DNA of 64,000 nt from an uncultured Bacilli bacterium (GTDB lineage: Bacteria > Bacillota_I > Bacilli_A > RF39 > UBA660). How positions within the stretch are numbered: position 1 is the first letter of the stretch; each line of letters begins with the position of its first letter. The notes below the pieces were generated by a model. It did not search any database. It was not told the origin of the DNA and saw nothing but the letters and a program-made list of their open reading frames with translations. The DNA is taken from NCBI GenBank assembly GCA_934130005.1, contig CAKOXD010000006.1:25571-89570 (forward strand), written 5' to 3'. The translations under genes and the position numbers were made by a program. This document shows positions 35,709-43,510 of this stretch, in pieces.

Positions 35709-35786
35709 TGGTACATTTTATTAATCCCATAGAAATAATTGTTGGGACCAATTATTTCAAAATCTATAAAAAGAAAGGGAATTATT
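35709..35786 (+). promoter_or_regulatory. rplM leader, candidate L13 autoregulatory RNA
   Basis: A perfect 10-bp hairpin GAAATAATTG / CAATTATTTC (35732-35741 with 35749-35758) carries the loop TTGGGAC. The GGGA of the loop (35744-35747) is complementary to TCCC just upstream (35725-35728), allowing a pseudoknot or alternative fold. L13 leaders of Firmicutes occur at this place; the match to that family is inference. Confidence 0.6.
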
Positions 35787-36218
35787 ATGAAAAATACATA
35801 TATGCAAAAAAAAGAAGAAATTGTTCGTAACTGGTATGTTATCGATGCAGAAGGAATGCCACTTGGACGTGTTGCAACTCGTGCATCTCATATTCTAAGA
35901 GGAAAAAATAAACCAACATTCACACCACATGTTGATTGTGGAGATAATGTAATAATTATTAATGCATCAAAAGTAGTTCTTACAGGTAATAAATTAAATG
36001 ATAAAATTTATTACAATCACAGTGGATATACTGGAGGATTAAGAGAAAGAACTGCAAAAGTTATGAAAGAAAATTATCCAGTTGAGATGATGGAAAGAGC
36101 AATAAAAGGAATGTTACCAAAAGGAAGACTTGGACGTCAAATGTATAGAAAGTTATTTGTGTATGCTGGAGAAGAACATCCACATGCAGCTCAACAACCT
36201 GTTGAGTTAAAAAAATAG
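35787..36218 (+). CDS. rplM: 50S ribosomal protein L13
   Basis: Early 50S assembly protein. ATG at 35787 follows AAAGGGAATTATT and yields 143 residues starting [20 protein letters not shown]; an in-frame TTG at 35739 lies inside the leader hairpin. [20 protein letters not shown] and [16 protein letters not shown] are diagnostic. Confidence 0.97.
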   Translation: MKNTYMQKKEEIVRNWYVIDAEGMPLGRVATRASHILRGKNKPTFTPHVDCGDNVIIINASKVVLTGNKLNDKIYYNHSGYTGGLRERTAKVMKENYPVEMMERAIKGMLPKGRLGRQMYRKLFVYAGEEHPHAAQQPVELKK

Positions 36219-36229
36219 GAGGTATTTAA

Positions 36230-36646
36230 ATGGCTAATAAAAAAGTTTATACTGGAACAGGTAGAAGAAAATCATCTGTAGCACAAGTTAAAATGGTTCC
36301 TGGTAAAGGAAAAATAACTGTAAATGGTAGAGATGTTAGAGATTTCTTTCCATATGAAACTAATGTTATGGATTTAAAACAACCTCTAGTAGCAACTTCT
36401 ACAGATGAAATGTTTGATATTGACGTTAAAGTAAATGGTGGTGGATTCACAGGACAAACAGGTGCTATTCGTTTAGGAATAACAAGAGCTTTACTTGAAT
36501 ATGATAAACCAAATGAAGGTAATGAAGGATGTTTTAGATCAGTTCTTAAAAGAGCTGGATTTGTAACTCGTGATTCAAGAAGTAAAGAACGTAAAAAACC
36601 TGGTCTTAAAGCAGCTCGTAGAGCTCCACAATTCTCAAAAAGATAA
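36230..36646 (+). CDS. rpsI: 30S ribosomal protein S9
   Basis: 30S head protein whose C-terminal tail touches P-site tRNA. 138 residues; [40 protein letters not shown], and tail RRAPQFSKR ending in the conserved Lys-Arg. Confidence 0.98.
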   Translation: MANKKVYTGTGRRKSSVAQVKMVPGKGKITVNGRDVRDFFPYETNVMDLKQPLVATSTDEMFDIDVKVNGGGFTGQTGAIRLGITRALLEYDKPNEGNEGCFRSVLKRAGFVTRDSRSKERKKPGLKAARRAPQFSKR

Positions 36647-36659
36647 TATATGTATTAAA

Positions 36660-36688
36660 AGGTATAACATTGTTATATCTTTTTTTTA
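36660..36688 (+). terminator. terminator of rplM-rpsI
   Basis: 9-bp stem AGGTATAAC / GTTATATCT with one G-U pair, three-base loop, eight Ts. Confidence 0.85.
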
Positions 36689-36695
36689 ATTAAAA

Positions 36696-36724
36696 TTGTT
36701 ATGTTTTATTTTTTTTGATATAAT
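36696..36724 (+). promoter_or_regulatory. promoter of the methyltransferase gene
   Basis: TTGTTA at 36696-36701, 17 bp, TATAAT at 36719-36724, also with TG one base before the -10. Confidence 0.7.
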
Positions 36725-36739
36725 GAATTAGGTGATAAT

Positions 36740-37606
36740 ATGAAAATCAGTAGTGATTGGAAAGAATATAAAATAATAGATGCTGGTAATAAAGAAAAAC
36801 TAGAAAGTTGGAATGGGATAATTCTTAGAAGACCAGATCCACAAGGATTATGGCCAATAGAATTTGATAATAACTGGAAAAAAATAGATGCCTTTTATCA
36901 TAGAAGTAATAAAGGTGGAGGTAATTGGGAACTAAAAAAAGAATTACCTGAGTTTTGGACTATAAATTATAAAAATTTAACTTTTAAAGTAAGTCCTACT
37001 AACTTTAAACACACTGGGTTATTTCCAGAACAAGCAGCTAATTGGGATTATATGATAGAAAAAATTAAAAATTCAAATAGAAAAATAAAAGTTTTGAACT
37101 TATTTGCTTATACAGGTGCAGCTACTATGGCATGTTCTTCTGCTGGAGCAGACGTTGTTCATGTTGATGCAGCACGTGGTATGGTTGAATGGGCAAAGGA
37201 AAATATGAAACTTTCACATTTAGAAAATAATTATATTAGATTTATAGTAGATGATTGTTTAAAATTTGTCTTAAGAGAAGAGAGAAGAGGAAATAAGTAT
37301 GATGCTATAATAATGGATCCACCATCATTCGGACGAGGACCAAGTGGTGAAGTTTGGAAATTTGAAGACAAAATAGTAGAACTTATTGAATCATGCATCA
37401 AAATATTAAGTGACAAACCATTATTTTTTCAAATAAATTCATACACTACTGGATTTTCTAAAACTGTACTTGAAAATGTTTTAACAACAACATTATTAAA
37501 AAAATATCCAAATGGAATAATAGAATGTGATGAAATAGGTTTACCTATAGAAAAATCAAAACTCGTATTACCTTGTGGAATATATGGTAGATGGGAATCA
37601 AAGTAA
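36740..37606 (+). CDS. class I SAM-dependent methyltransferase (RlmI/COG1092-like)
   Basis: Probable rRNA methyltransferase. The Rossmann domain has VLNLFAYTGAATMACSSAGA (SAM loop, about residues 114-133), VHVDAARGMVEWAKEN and the catalytic IIMDPPSFGRGPSGEVW; the DPPSFGRGP form is typical of 23S rRNA m5C methyltransferases related to RlmI. 288 residues; no N-terminal PUA domain is evident, unlike E. coli RlmI. The substrate is not proved. Its stop overlaps the next start (TAATG). Confidence 0.85.
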   Translation: MKISSDWKEYKIIDAGNKEKLESWNGIILRRPDPQGLWPIEFDNNWKKIDAFYHRSNKGGGNWELKKELPEFWTINYKNLTFKVSPTNFKHTGLFPEQAANWDYMIEKIKNSNRKIKVLNLFAYTGAATMACSSAGADVVHVDAARGMVEWAKENMKLSHLENNYIRFIVDDCLKFVLREERRGNKYDAIIMDPPSFGRGPSGEVWKFEDKIVELIESCIKILSDKPLFFQINSYTTGFSKTVLENVLTTTLLKKYPNGIIECDEIGLPIEKSKLVLPCGIYGRWESK

Positions 37607-38148
37607 TGAGATGCCCTAATTGTAATGCTTTAATGCTTAATGGTTGTTGTGTAAGATGTGGAACTTTGGAAAATGGAAATCAAAGCAATAATGAATATGT
37701 ATCAAAATATGATGATGATAGAAAATATAATGATGATTTTGATATGATGTATAGAAATGAAAATTGGTATACTCCATTTATAATAGGTAATTTATATTTT
37801 TCATATAGAAAACACTTACTACTTGGAATTATATTTGGAATAATAGATTTTGCACTATTTTACTTTTTAAGTTATTCATATAGTAAAATGAATTTTGCTA
37901 ATTTATATTTATATTATTATATAATGTTCTTTTTTGAATTGCTTGTTAGAACTTTATATTCAATAATATCTAATAGCATCTGCTTATCGTTAGATAAAAG
38001 AAAAATAAAAAAATTAAAGAAAAAAAATAAATTTTTACCAACAGGTGATAGAAAAAGTATTTTATTAGCATTTTTAAATATATTTATATATATTTTTATA
38101 GTCGCAATTTTAGTTATAATAAGAAGAATTCAAAATGGAACAATATAG
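37606..38148 (+). CDS. zinc-ribbon membrane protein of unknown function
   Basis: 180 residues. A short N-terminal zinc ribbon MRCPNCNALMLNGCCVRCGT (paired CPNC and CVRC) is followed by an acidic, Asp/Asn-rich cytoplasmic linker to about residue 55 and three probable membrane helices (about 68-90, 96-125 and 150-172). I chose ATG at 37606, coupled to the methyltransferase stop; an in-frame ATG at 37591 would add five residues. Such zinc-ribbon plus membrane proteins are common in Firmicutes without assigned function. Confidence 0.7.
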   Translation: MRCPNCNALMLNGCCVRCGTLENGNQSNNEYVSKYDDDRKYNDDFDMMYRNENWYTPFIIGNLYFSYRKHLLLGIIFGIIDFALFYFLSYSYSKMNFANLYLYYYIMFFFELLVRTLYSIISNSICLSLDKRKIKKLKKKNKFLPTGDRKSILLAFLNIFIYIFIVAILVIIRRIQNGTI

Positions 38149-38191
38149 AAAATAATTATAAAAGAAACATATATTTTTATTAGGTGATATA

Positions 38192-38851
38192 ATGCTTAAA
38201 TATAAAATATATGTTTTACTTTACTTTTTTATAGGAATTCTTAGTTTAAATATAGTATTTGCAAAAGAAAATAATTTAGAATTATTAGGAAAAGTAATAT
38301 ATTTAGATTCAGGTCATGGGGGTGTCGATTCTGGTGCTGTTTATAATAATGTTTATGAAAAAGATATAAATTTAGCAATTAGTTTAAAATTACAAGAAGA
38401 ATTAGAAAAAAAAGGTGCTATTGTATATCAGACTAGATATGGAGATTATGATTTAGCAATCACAAATACGATAAATAGAAAAAGAAGTGATCTATCTAGA
38501 AGAAGTAATATTATTAATGAATCTAAAGCAGATTTATTTTTATCTATTCATTTAAATGCAGAAGAAACTGGATTATTTAAAGGACCACAGGTTTTTTATC
38601 ATAATAATAGAAAAGAAAATGAATTAATCGCAAAAATTCTTCAAAAAGAATTAAACAAAGAATTAAATGGCAATAGAAAATACAAAAACGATAATACCTT
38701 ATATTTACAAAAAAGATTAAAAATTCCAGGAGTATTAATAGAAGTTGGATTTTTGAGTAATAATAATGATAGATATCTTTTGAAACAACAAAATTATCAA
38801 AAAAAAGTTGCTAGTGTTATAACAAAAGGCATAATTTACTATTTTAATTAA
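38192..38851 (+). CDS. cwlD: N-acetylmuramoyl-L-alanine amidase, CwlD-like
   Basis: Secreted zinc amidase that cleaves the bond between MurNAc and the peptide in peptidoglycan. Signal peptide of about 25 residues ends near VFAKEN. Amidase_3 motifs: LDSGHGGVDSGAV (first zinc His), NVYEKDINLAISLKL (zinc Glu), DLFLSIHLNAEE (second His) and LIEVGFLSN (catalytic Glu). 219 residues. In B. subtilis cwlD also follows rpsI closely. CwlD proper modifies spore cortex; whether this organism sporulates is unknown, so the exact role is open. Confidence 0.88.
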   Translation: MLKYKIYVLLYFFIGILSLNIVFAKENNLELLGKVIYLDSGHGGVDSGAVYNNVYEKDINLAISLKLQEELEKKGAIVYQTRYGDYDLAITNTINRKRSDLSRRSNIINESKADLFLSIHLNAEETGLFKGPQVFYHNNRKENELIAKILQKELNKELNGNRKYKNDNTLYLQKRLKIPGVLIEVGFLSNNNDRYLLKQQNYQKKVASVITKGIIYYFN

Positions 38852-38888
38852 AAATATCATAAAAATTTCACTATAAAAAAATTTTCTA

Positions 38889-38897
38889 TGTTATAAT
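38889..38897 (+). promoter_or_regulatory. extended -10 promoter of the first Abi_2 gene
   Basis: TGTTATAAT; no good -35. The start codon is 20 bases downstream. Confidence 0.5.
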
Positions 38898-38916
38898 TAT
38901 TATGGTAGGTGGCTTT

Positions 38917-39843
38917 ATGAATAAGATATTCAAAACCCTTGATGAACAAATAGAAATATTAGAATCAAGAAATTTAGTTATTAATGATGTAGAAAAAGCA
39001 AAAGATATTTTATTTAGAGAAAACTATTTCTTTATAAATGGATATAGACATATGTTTTTAGATGGTGAAAAAAGTAAAAACTTCATACCAGGAACAAGAT
39101 TTGAAGAAGTATATGCAACATTTGTATTTGATAGAAATATAAGAAATATCGTTTTTAAACATTTACTAATAGTTGAAAATAACATTAAATCAATAATAAG
39201 TTATCAATTATCTAAAAAATATGGATTTAAAGAAAAAGATTATTTAGATCCTAAAAACTTTACACAAGACAGTTTAAAGACAAGACAAGTACATGATGTA
39301 TTAAATAAAATGAAAAGACAAATAAGAATAAATGGAAAACAACATACTGCAACACTTCACTATTTAAGTAATTATGGTTATATTCCTATGTGGATTTTAG
39401 TAAAAGTTTTATCTTTCGGTATAATAGCAGAACTTTATAATATTTTAAAAGTAGAAGATCAAAGTTCTATAGCAGATTTTTATGAATTAGATATAGATTC
39501 TTTATCTACATATTTATATCTTTTAGCTAACTTTAGAAATTTATGTGCTCATGAAGATATTTTATATGATCATAGAACACAAAAAGAAATACCAGATAAT
39601 AAATATCATTATTTACTAGATATAGAAAAAACAGAAGACCATTATAATTATGGAAAAAATGATTTATTTGCTGTTATTATAATGCTAAAACAATTACTTA
39701 CAGAAAGAGAATTTAATGAATTAATAACAGAAATAAGTTATGAAATAGAGGTGTTAGATGGAAGAGTAGATACAGTTCCTCTAAACCTAATATTAAATAA
39801 AATTGGTTTTCCAAATAATTGGCGTGAAATAGAAAAAGTATAG
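38917..39843 (+). CDS. Abi_2 (AbiD/AbiF) family HEPN protein, core-genome copy
   Basis: 308 residues from ATG 38917, which follows GGTAGGTGG; the in-frame ATG at 38902 precedes that site. The N-terminal FRENYFFINGYRHMF and the C-terminal FRNLCAHEDILYDHR match Abi_2. R207 and H212 form the RNxxxH motif of HEPN ribonucleases. Members act in abortive infection or as RNA-cleaving toxins. This one lies in an operon-like run before htrA, without flanking small-RNA signals, so it may have a housekeeping role. Compare the second Abi_2 gene at 50776. Confidence 0.82.
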   Translation: MNKIFKTLDEQIEILESRNLVINDVEKAKDILFRENYFFINGYRHMFLDGEKSKNFIPGTRFEEVYATFVFDRNIRNIVFKHLLIVENNIKSIISYQLSKKYGFKEKDYLDPKNFTQDSLKTRQVHDVLNKMKRQIRINGKQHTATLHYLSNYGYIPMWILVKVLSFGIIAELYNILKVEDQSSIADFYELDIDSLSTYLYLLANFRNLCAHEDILYDHRTQKEIPDNKYHYLLDIEKTEDHYNYGKNDLFAVIIMLKQLLTEREFNELITEISYEIEVLDGRVDTVPLNLILNKIGFPNNWREIEKV

Positions 39844-39851
39844 GAGGAAAT

Positions 39852-40931
39852 ATGAAAAATAAATTAAAATACTTGATAGGTATTATTATTTCTTTATTTA
39901 TAGGGTGTATATGTACAATATTAGTTTTAGATTATTTTAATTTATTTGATAAGAAAGATATAGAAAAAACAGTTAGCGAGGTTAATATAACTGAAGAAAA
40001 TACACTTGCTAGCTCAATTGATAAAGTATATGATTCAGTAGTTGTAATTGAAACGTATAAAAATGGAAAATTAAGTAGTTCAGGTACAGGATTTTATTAT
40101 AAAAAAGATAATGAAAAAGGATATATTATAACCAATTATCATGTAGTGGAAAATAGTACTTCTATTAAAGTTACAAATACTTCTAATGTTGAAAGTGATG
40201 CTACTTTACTTGGAAGTGATGAATACTTAGATATTGCAATATTATCAGTAGATGTATCTAATGTTATAAAAATTGCAACTTTAGGAGATAGTTCTAAAGT
40301 AAATGTAGGAGATACAGTATTTACAGTAGGTTCTCCACTTGGAATAAAATACATGGGTACTGTAACAAAAGGAATATTATCTGGAAAAAATAGACAAGTA
40401 ACTGTAAGTCTATCAAATGGAAGCTTTGTAATGGATGTTCTCCAAACAGATGCTGCAATTAATCCAGGAAATAGTGGTGGACCTCTTTTAAATATAAATG
40501 GTGAAGTAATAGGAGTAACATCACTTAAACTTGTACAAGATGAAATAGAAGGCATGGGATTTGCTTTACCAATAGAAAATGTAACAAGTGTATTAGAAAA
40601 ATTAGAAAAAAATGAAAAAATAGATAGACCTGTGTTTGGAGTTCAATTATCTGATGTTGATAATTATTATTTAAGAAGATACGGAATAAATATTGATTCT
40701 AATTTGACTAATGGATCTGTAGTTTTAAAAGTTGAAGATAATACTCCTGCAGATAAAGCTGGTTTAAAAGTAGGAGATGTAATTTTAAAAATAAATAATG
40801 ATAAAATAACAGATACTGCTCATTTTAGATACTGTTTATATAAATACAGTGTAGGAGATACTATAAAAATTACTTATAATAGAAATGGAAAAGAAAATAC
40901 AGTAAATGTTAAATTAACAAATAAACTATAG
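39852..40931 (+). CDS. htrA: HtrA-like membrane-anchored serine protease with PDZ domain
   Basis: Extracytoplasmic protein-quality-control protease. N-terminal membrane anchor at about residues 6-28; trypsin-like domain with the triad H97 (ITNYHVV), D127 (YLDIAIL) and S208 (NPGNSGGPL); one PDZ domain from about 255 with ADKAGLKVGDVILKIN. 359 residues. AGGAGGAA precedes the ATG; the gene is 8 bp after the Abi_2 gene. Confidence 0.95.
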   Translation: MKNKLKYLIGIIISLFIGCICTILVLDYFNLFDKKDIEKTVSEVNITEENTLASSIDKVYDSVVVIETYKNGKLSSSGTGFYYKKDNEKGYIITNYHVVENSTSIKVTNTSNVESDATLLGSDEYLDIAILSVDVSNVIKIATLGDSSKVNVGDTVFTVGSPLGIKYMGTVTKGILSGKNRQVTVSLSNGSFVMDVLQTDAAINPGNSGGPLLNINGEVIGVTSLKLVQDEIEGMGFALPIENVTSVLEKLEKNEKIDRPVFGVQLSDVDNYYLRRYGINIDSNLTNGSVVLKVEDNTPADKAGLKVGDVILKINNDKITDTAHFRYCLYKYSVGDTIKITYNRNGKENTVNVKLTNKL

Positions 40932-40940
40932 GAGTATTTT

Positions 40941-41993
40941 ATGAGATATATTAATACAAAAAATTTAAAAAATGGAATGATGATAGCAGAAGATATACTA
41001 AGTGAAAAAGGTAGTATACCTTTAGTTAAAAAAAATTCAATTTTAACAGATAATATAATTGAAAGTTTAAATTCATGTAATATAAAAGGTGTATATATAG
41101 ATGATTCCTTGTCTAAAAATATAGAAATTAAATCTAATATACCTGAATCATTACAATCAAAAACAATATCGAGTTTAAAAAATATGAATATTGAAGGAGT
41201 AATAGAAAGCGCTAAAGAAATAGTAGATTCATACATGTATCTAAGTGATATATCATTTGATAAAATAAATAAAAATACTAGCATGTATGAACATGCCTTA
41301 AATGTGTGTGAATTTTCAGTAGCTGTAGGTAAAATGCTTGATTATAATAGAGATAAATTAATAACTCTTGCTACTGCTTCACTACTTCATGATATTGGAA
41401 AAATTTGTGTTGATAATAAATTATTTGATAAATTAAACGTTTCAGACTTTTTGTCTAATAGAATTAATATAGATAAAGAATCAAAAAATTATCATTATTA
41501 TATGCATCCTGCATATGGACATAATATATTAAGTAATATTGAAATTGTTAGTTCAAATGTAAAGGCTGCCGTATTAGAACATCATGAAAATGAAGATGGT
41601 ACAGGTTTTCCACTAGGATTAAAAGGAAAAGAAATAAATGAATATGCAAAAATAATTCATGTATGTGAAACTTATGACAATTTATTAAGCAGTTATTCAC
41701 CATCAGAAGCATTAGAATTTCTTATGGGTGGAAGTGGAACTAAATTTGATTATGAGATAGTAAAAATATTTAGTAAGAATATTCCTATTTATCCAAAAGG
41801 AGTTACTGTACTTTTATCTAATGGATTAAAAGCAATAGTTTATGAAAATAACAAAGAAAACCCATTAAGACCAAAATTATTACTTGAATTTAATGGACAA
41901 GTATATGATTTAATGATGCCAATATTAAAAAATGTAACTATAACTAAAGTAGAAGGTTTTGAAAGTAGTATAGACATAAATAAATTTAAATAA
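40941..41993 (+). CDS. HD-GYP domain protein, putative cyclic-di-GMP phosphodiesterase
   Basis: 350 residues. N-terminal MRYINTKNLKNGMMIAEDIL is the short domain that often precedes HD-GYP modules. The catalytic region has H150-D151 (SLLHDIGKI), HPAYGHNIL, then LEHHENEDGTGFPLGLKG (H214, H215) and IIHVCETYDNLLS. The GYP tripeptide is GFP here, a variant seen in some family members. No GGDEF cyclase is in the window, so cyclic-di-GMP use is inference. It follows htrA by 9 bp and is closed by a terminator. Confidence 0.85.
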   Translation: MRYINTKNLKNGMMIAEDILSEKGSIPLVKKNSILTDNIIESLNSCNIKGVYIDDSLSKNIEIKSNIPESLQSKTISSLKNMNIEGVIESAKEIVDSYMYLSDISFDKINKNTSMYEHALNVCEFSVAVGKMLDYNRDKLITLATASLLHDIGKICVDNKLFDKLNVSDFLSNRINIDKESKNYHYYMHPAYGHNILSNIEIVSSNVKAAVLEHHENEDGTGFPLGLKGKEINEYAKIIHVCETYDNLLSSYSPSEALEFLMGGSGTKFDYEIVKIFSKNIPIYPKGVTVLLSNGLKAIVYENNKENPLRPKLLLEFNGQVYDLMMPILKNVTITKVEGFESSIDINKFK

Positions 41994-42012
41994 CTTAAAA
42001 AGTTATTTTTTT
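41991..42012 (+). terminator. terminator of the Abi_2-htrA-HD-GYP operon
   Basis: 6-bp stem TAACTT / AAGTTA, AAA loop, seven Ts; overlaps the stop codon. Confidence 0.75.
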
Positions 42013-42022
42013 CTTTAAAATA

Positions 42023-42051
42023 TTGATTAAAACGTAATAATATGGTATCAT
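42023..42051 (+). promoter_or_regulatory. promoter of the surface-protein cluster
   Basis: TTGATT at 42023-42028, 17 bp, TATCAT at 42046-42051. Followed by a strong AGGAGG ribosome-binding site. Confidence 0.6.
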
Positions 42052-42076
42052 TAACTTATGATAGGAGGTTCGTTTT

Positions 42077-42589
42077 ATGGATAAGAAGAAAAATTTTATA
42101 ATTGGCACATTACTTGCGGCAATAGTTTTAATGTCTGTAGGTTATGCAGCATTAGCTCAAGTATTAACAATTAATGGTACTGCTAATATTGATGCTAACT
42201 GGGATGTTGAAATTACTGGAATAACTGAAGGTACTTTAAAAGGTGCAACTACAAAAACTATTTCATCAAATGCTTCATCGGCTACATTTAATGTTGATTT
42301 AGCATATCCAGGTGCAACTGCAACTTATGAAATAGATATTGAAAATAAAGGAACTATTAATGCTACATTAGAAAGTATAACTGGTGTAGATGCAGCTAAT
42401 AGTGCACTACCAACAGAAGTTCAATATACTGTTACAGGTGTTACTGAAGGAGATACATTAGATTCTAAAGCAACAGCAAAAGCAATAGTTACAGTAACTT
42501 GGGTTAAAAGTGCAGCAAATGATGACACTGTTCCAACAACTACATCAAAGACTGCAACAATCAATTTAAATTATGTTCAAAATACATAA
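42077..42589 (+). CDS. secreted TasA/SipW-substrate-like protein A
   Basis: 170 residues. Basic N-terminus MDKKKN, hydrophobic segment FIIGTLLAAIVLMSVGYAAL at about 7-26, then LTINGTANIDANWDVEITGI and a beta-rich Ala/Thr-rich body with AYPGATATYEIDIENKGTIN. A paralogue is encoded at 44786. The signal-peptide style and the ER-type signal peptidase two genes away suggest a TasA/camelysin-like secreted fibre or matrix protein; primary similarity to TasA is weak, so that is inference. Strong promoter and ribosome-binding site and a terminator right after it suggest high expression. Confidence 0.6.
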   Translation: MDKKKNFIIGTLLAAIVLMSVGYAALAQVLTINGTANIDANWDVEITGITEGTLKGATTKTISSNASSATFNVDLAYPGATATYEIDIENKGTINATLESITGVDAANSALPTEVQYTVTGVTEGDTLDSKATAKAIVTVTWVKSAANDDTVPTTTSKTATINLNYVQNT

Positions 42590-42596
42590 TAAATAA

Positions 42597-42621
42597 AGGA
42601 ACAGAAATGTTTCTTTTTTTC
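42597..42621 (+). terminator. internal terminator after secreted protein A
   Basis: 7-bp stem AGGAACA / TGTTTCT capped by a GAAA tetraloop, with a run of Ts. The next gene starts 15 bases later without its own promoter, so it is probably fed by read-through. Confidence 0.8.
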
Positions 42622-42635
42622 TTTGGAGGTTATAA

Positions 42636-43502
42636 ATGAGAAAGATAAAAAAGAATAAAAATTTTAACGTGTGGAAAATTATAATATTATTTATAATATC
42701 TACATTAACAATTAGTGTAGGATATTCATTATTACAACAAAATTTATCTGTAGAAGGAACCACTAATTTAATTACTGAAGAAAAAGATGATAAGGAATTT
42801 TCAAATAAAAATTTAAAATTAACATATGAAGATAAAACATGGTATAACAATGGACAAACGTATTACCAATATGATTTTAAATTAACAAATATTGGGCAAG
42901 AAAAAGTTGAAAATTGGAAAATAGTAATAGATATTCCATCAGATATTAAATATGTTGGTGGATGGAGTGCTAATTATAAAATAGAAGGAACAAAACTAAC
43001 TATAACAGGAATGTCATATAATAATACATTGAATGCAGGTAATGAAATAAATTTTGGACTTCAAGTTAGTATGAGTGAAAATAATTTTAAAATATCAAAA
43101 GTAAACTTAAATGGAGATGTGATAGAAAATAATCCTACTCCAACACCAGATCCAGATCCAACACCAGACCCTGATCCAGAACCTGATCCAAGTGTTGAAA
43201 GTGATATTAAAGTTGTATTTACTAAAGGTAGTAGTTGGGGTGTAAGTGGTGAATATTATACACAATACGATATAAAATTAACTAATGATACTGATTCTGA
43301 CATAAGTGATTGGAGTTTTAGTTTTGAATTACCTACTGGTGCTACTATTTCTAATTATTGGAATTTTAATTATGTAAATAAAGATGGAATTGTAACTGTA
43401 ACACCTAGTGATAGTAATAAAACTCTTGCTAAAAATACTTCTATAACAATAGTTATGCAAATAAAATCACCAACTAATGATTATACTTTATCACTAAAAT
43501 AG
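42636..43502 (+). CDS. surface protein with two cellulose-binding-like (CBM2-type) beta-sandwich domains
   Basis: 288 residues. N-terminal hydrophobic segment (about 11-30) reads WKIIILFIISTLTISVGYSL, then LSVEGTTNLI, recalling the start of the neighbouring secreted proteins. Two related domains follow, at about 48-165 and 190-285; each has a TWYNNGQTYYQYDFKLTN-like strand pair, a buried tryptophan (ENWKIVIDIP; SDWSFSFELP) and a GWSANY or YWNFNY motif typical of CBM2-like folds. They are joined by a Pro/Asp linker (PTPDPDPTPDPDPEPDP). Carbohydrate binding is inferred from fold only; a structural role is equally possible. Confidence 0.62.
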   Translation: MRKIKKNKNFNVWKIIILFIISTLTISVGYSLLQQNLSVEGTTNLITEEKDDKEFSNKNLKLTYEDKTWYNNGQTYYQYDFKLTNIGQEKVENWKIVIDIPSDIKYVGGWSANYKIEGTKLTITGMSYNNTLNAGNEINFGLQVSMSENNFKISKVNLNGDVIENNPTPTPDPDPTPDPDPEPDPSVESDIKVVFTKGSSWGVSGEYYTQYDIKLTNDTDSDISDWSFSFELPTGATISNYWNFNYVNKDGIVTVTPSDSNKTLAKNTSITIVMQIKSPTNDYTLSLK

Positions 43503-43510
43503 GAGGAAAT

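Noticed and set aside
37591..37606. Longer start for the zinc-ribbon membrane protein
   Set aside because: It would overlap the methyltransferase by 16 bases without a better ribosome-binding site, whereas ATG 37606 gives the MRCPNC start typical of zinc-ribbon proteins.
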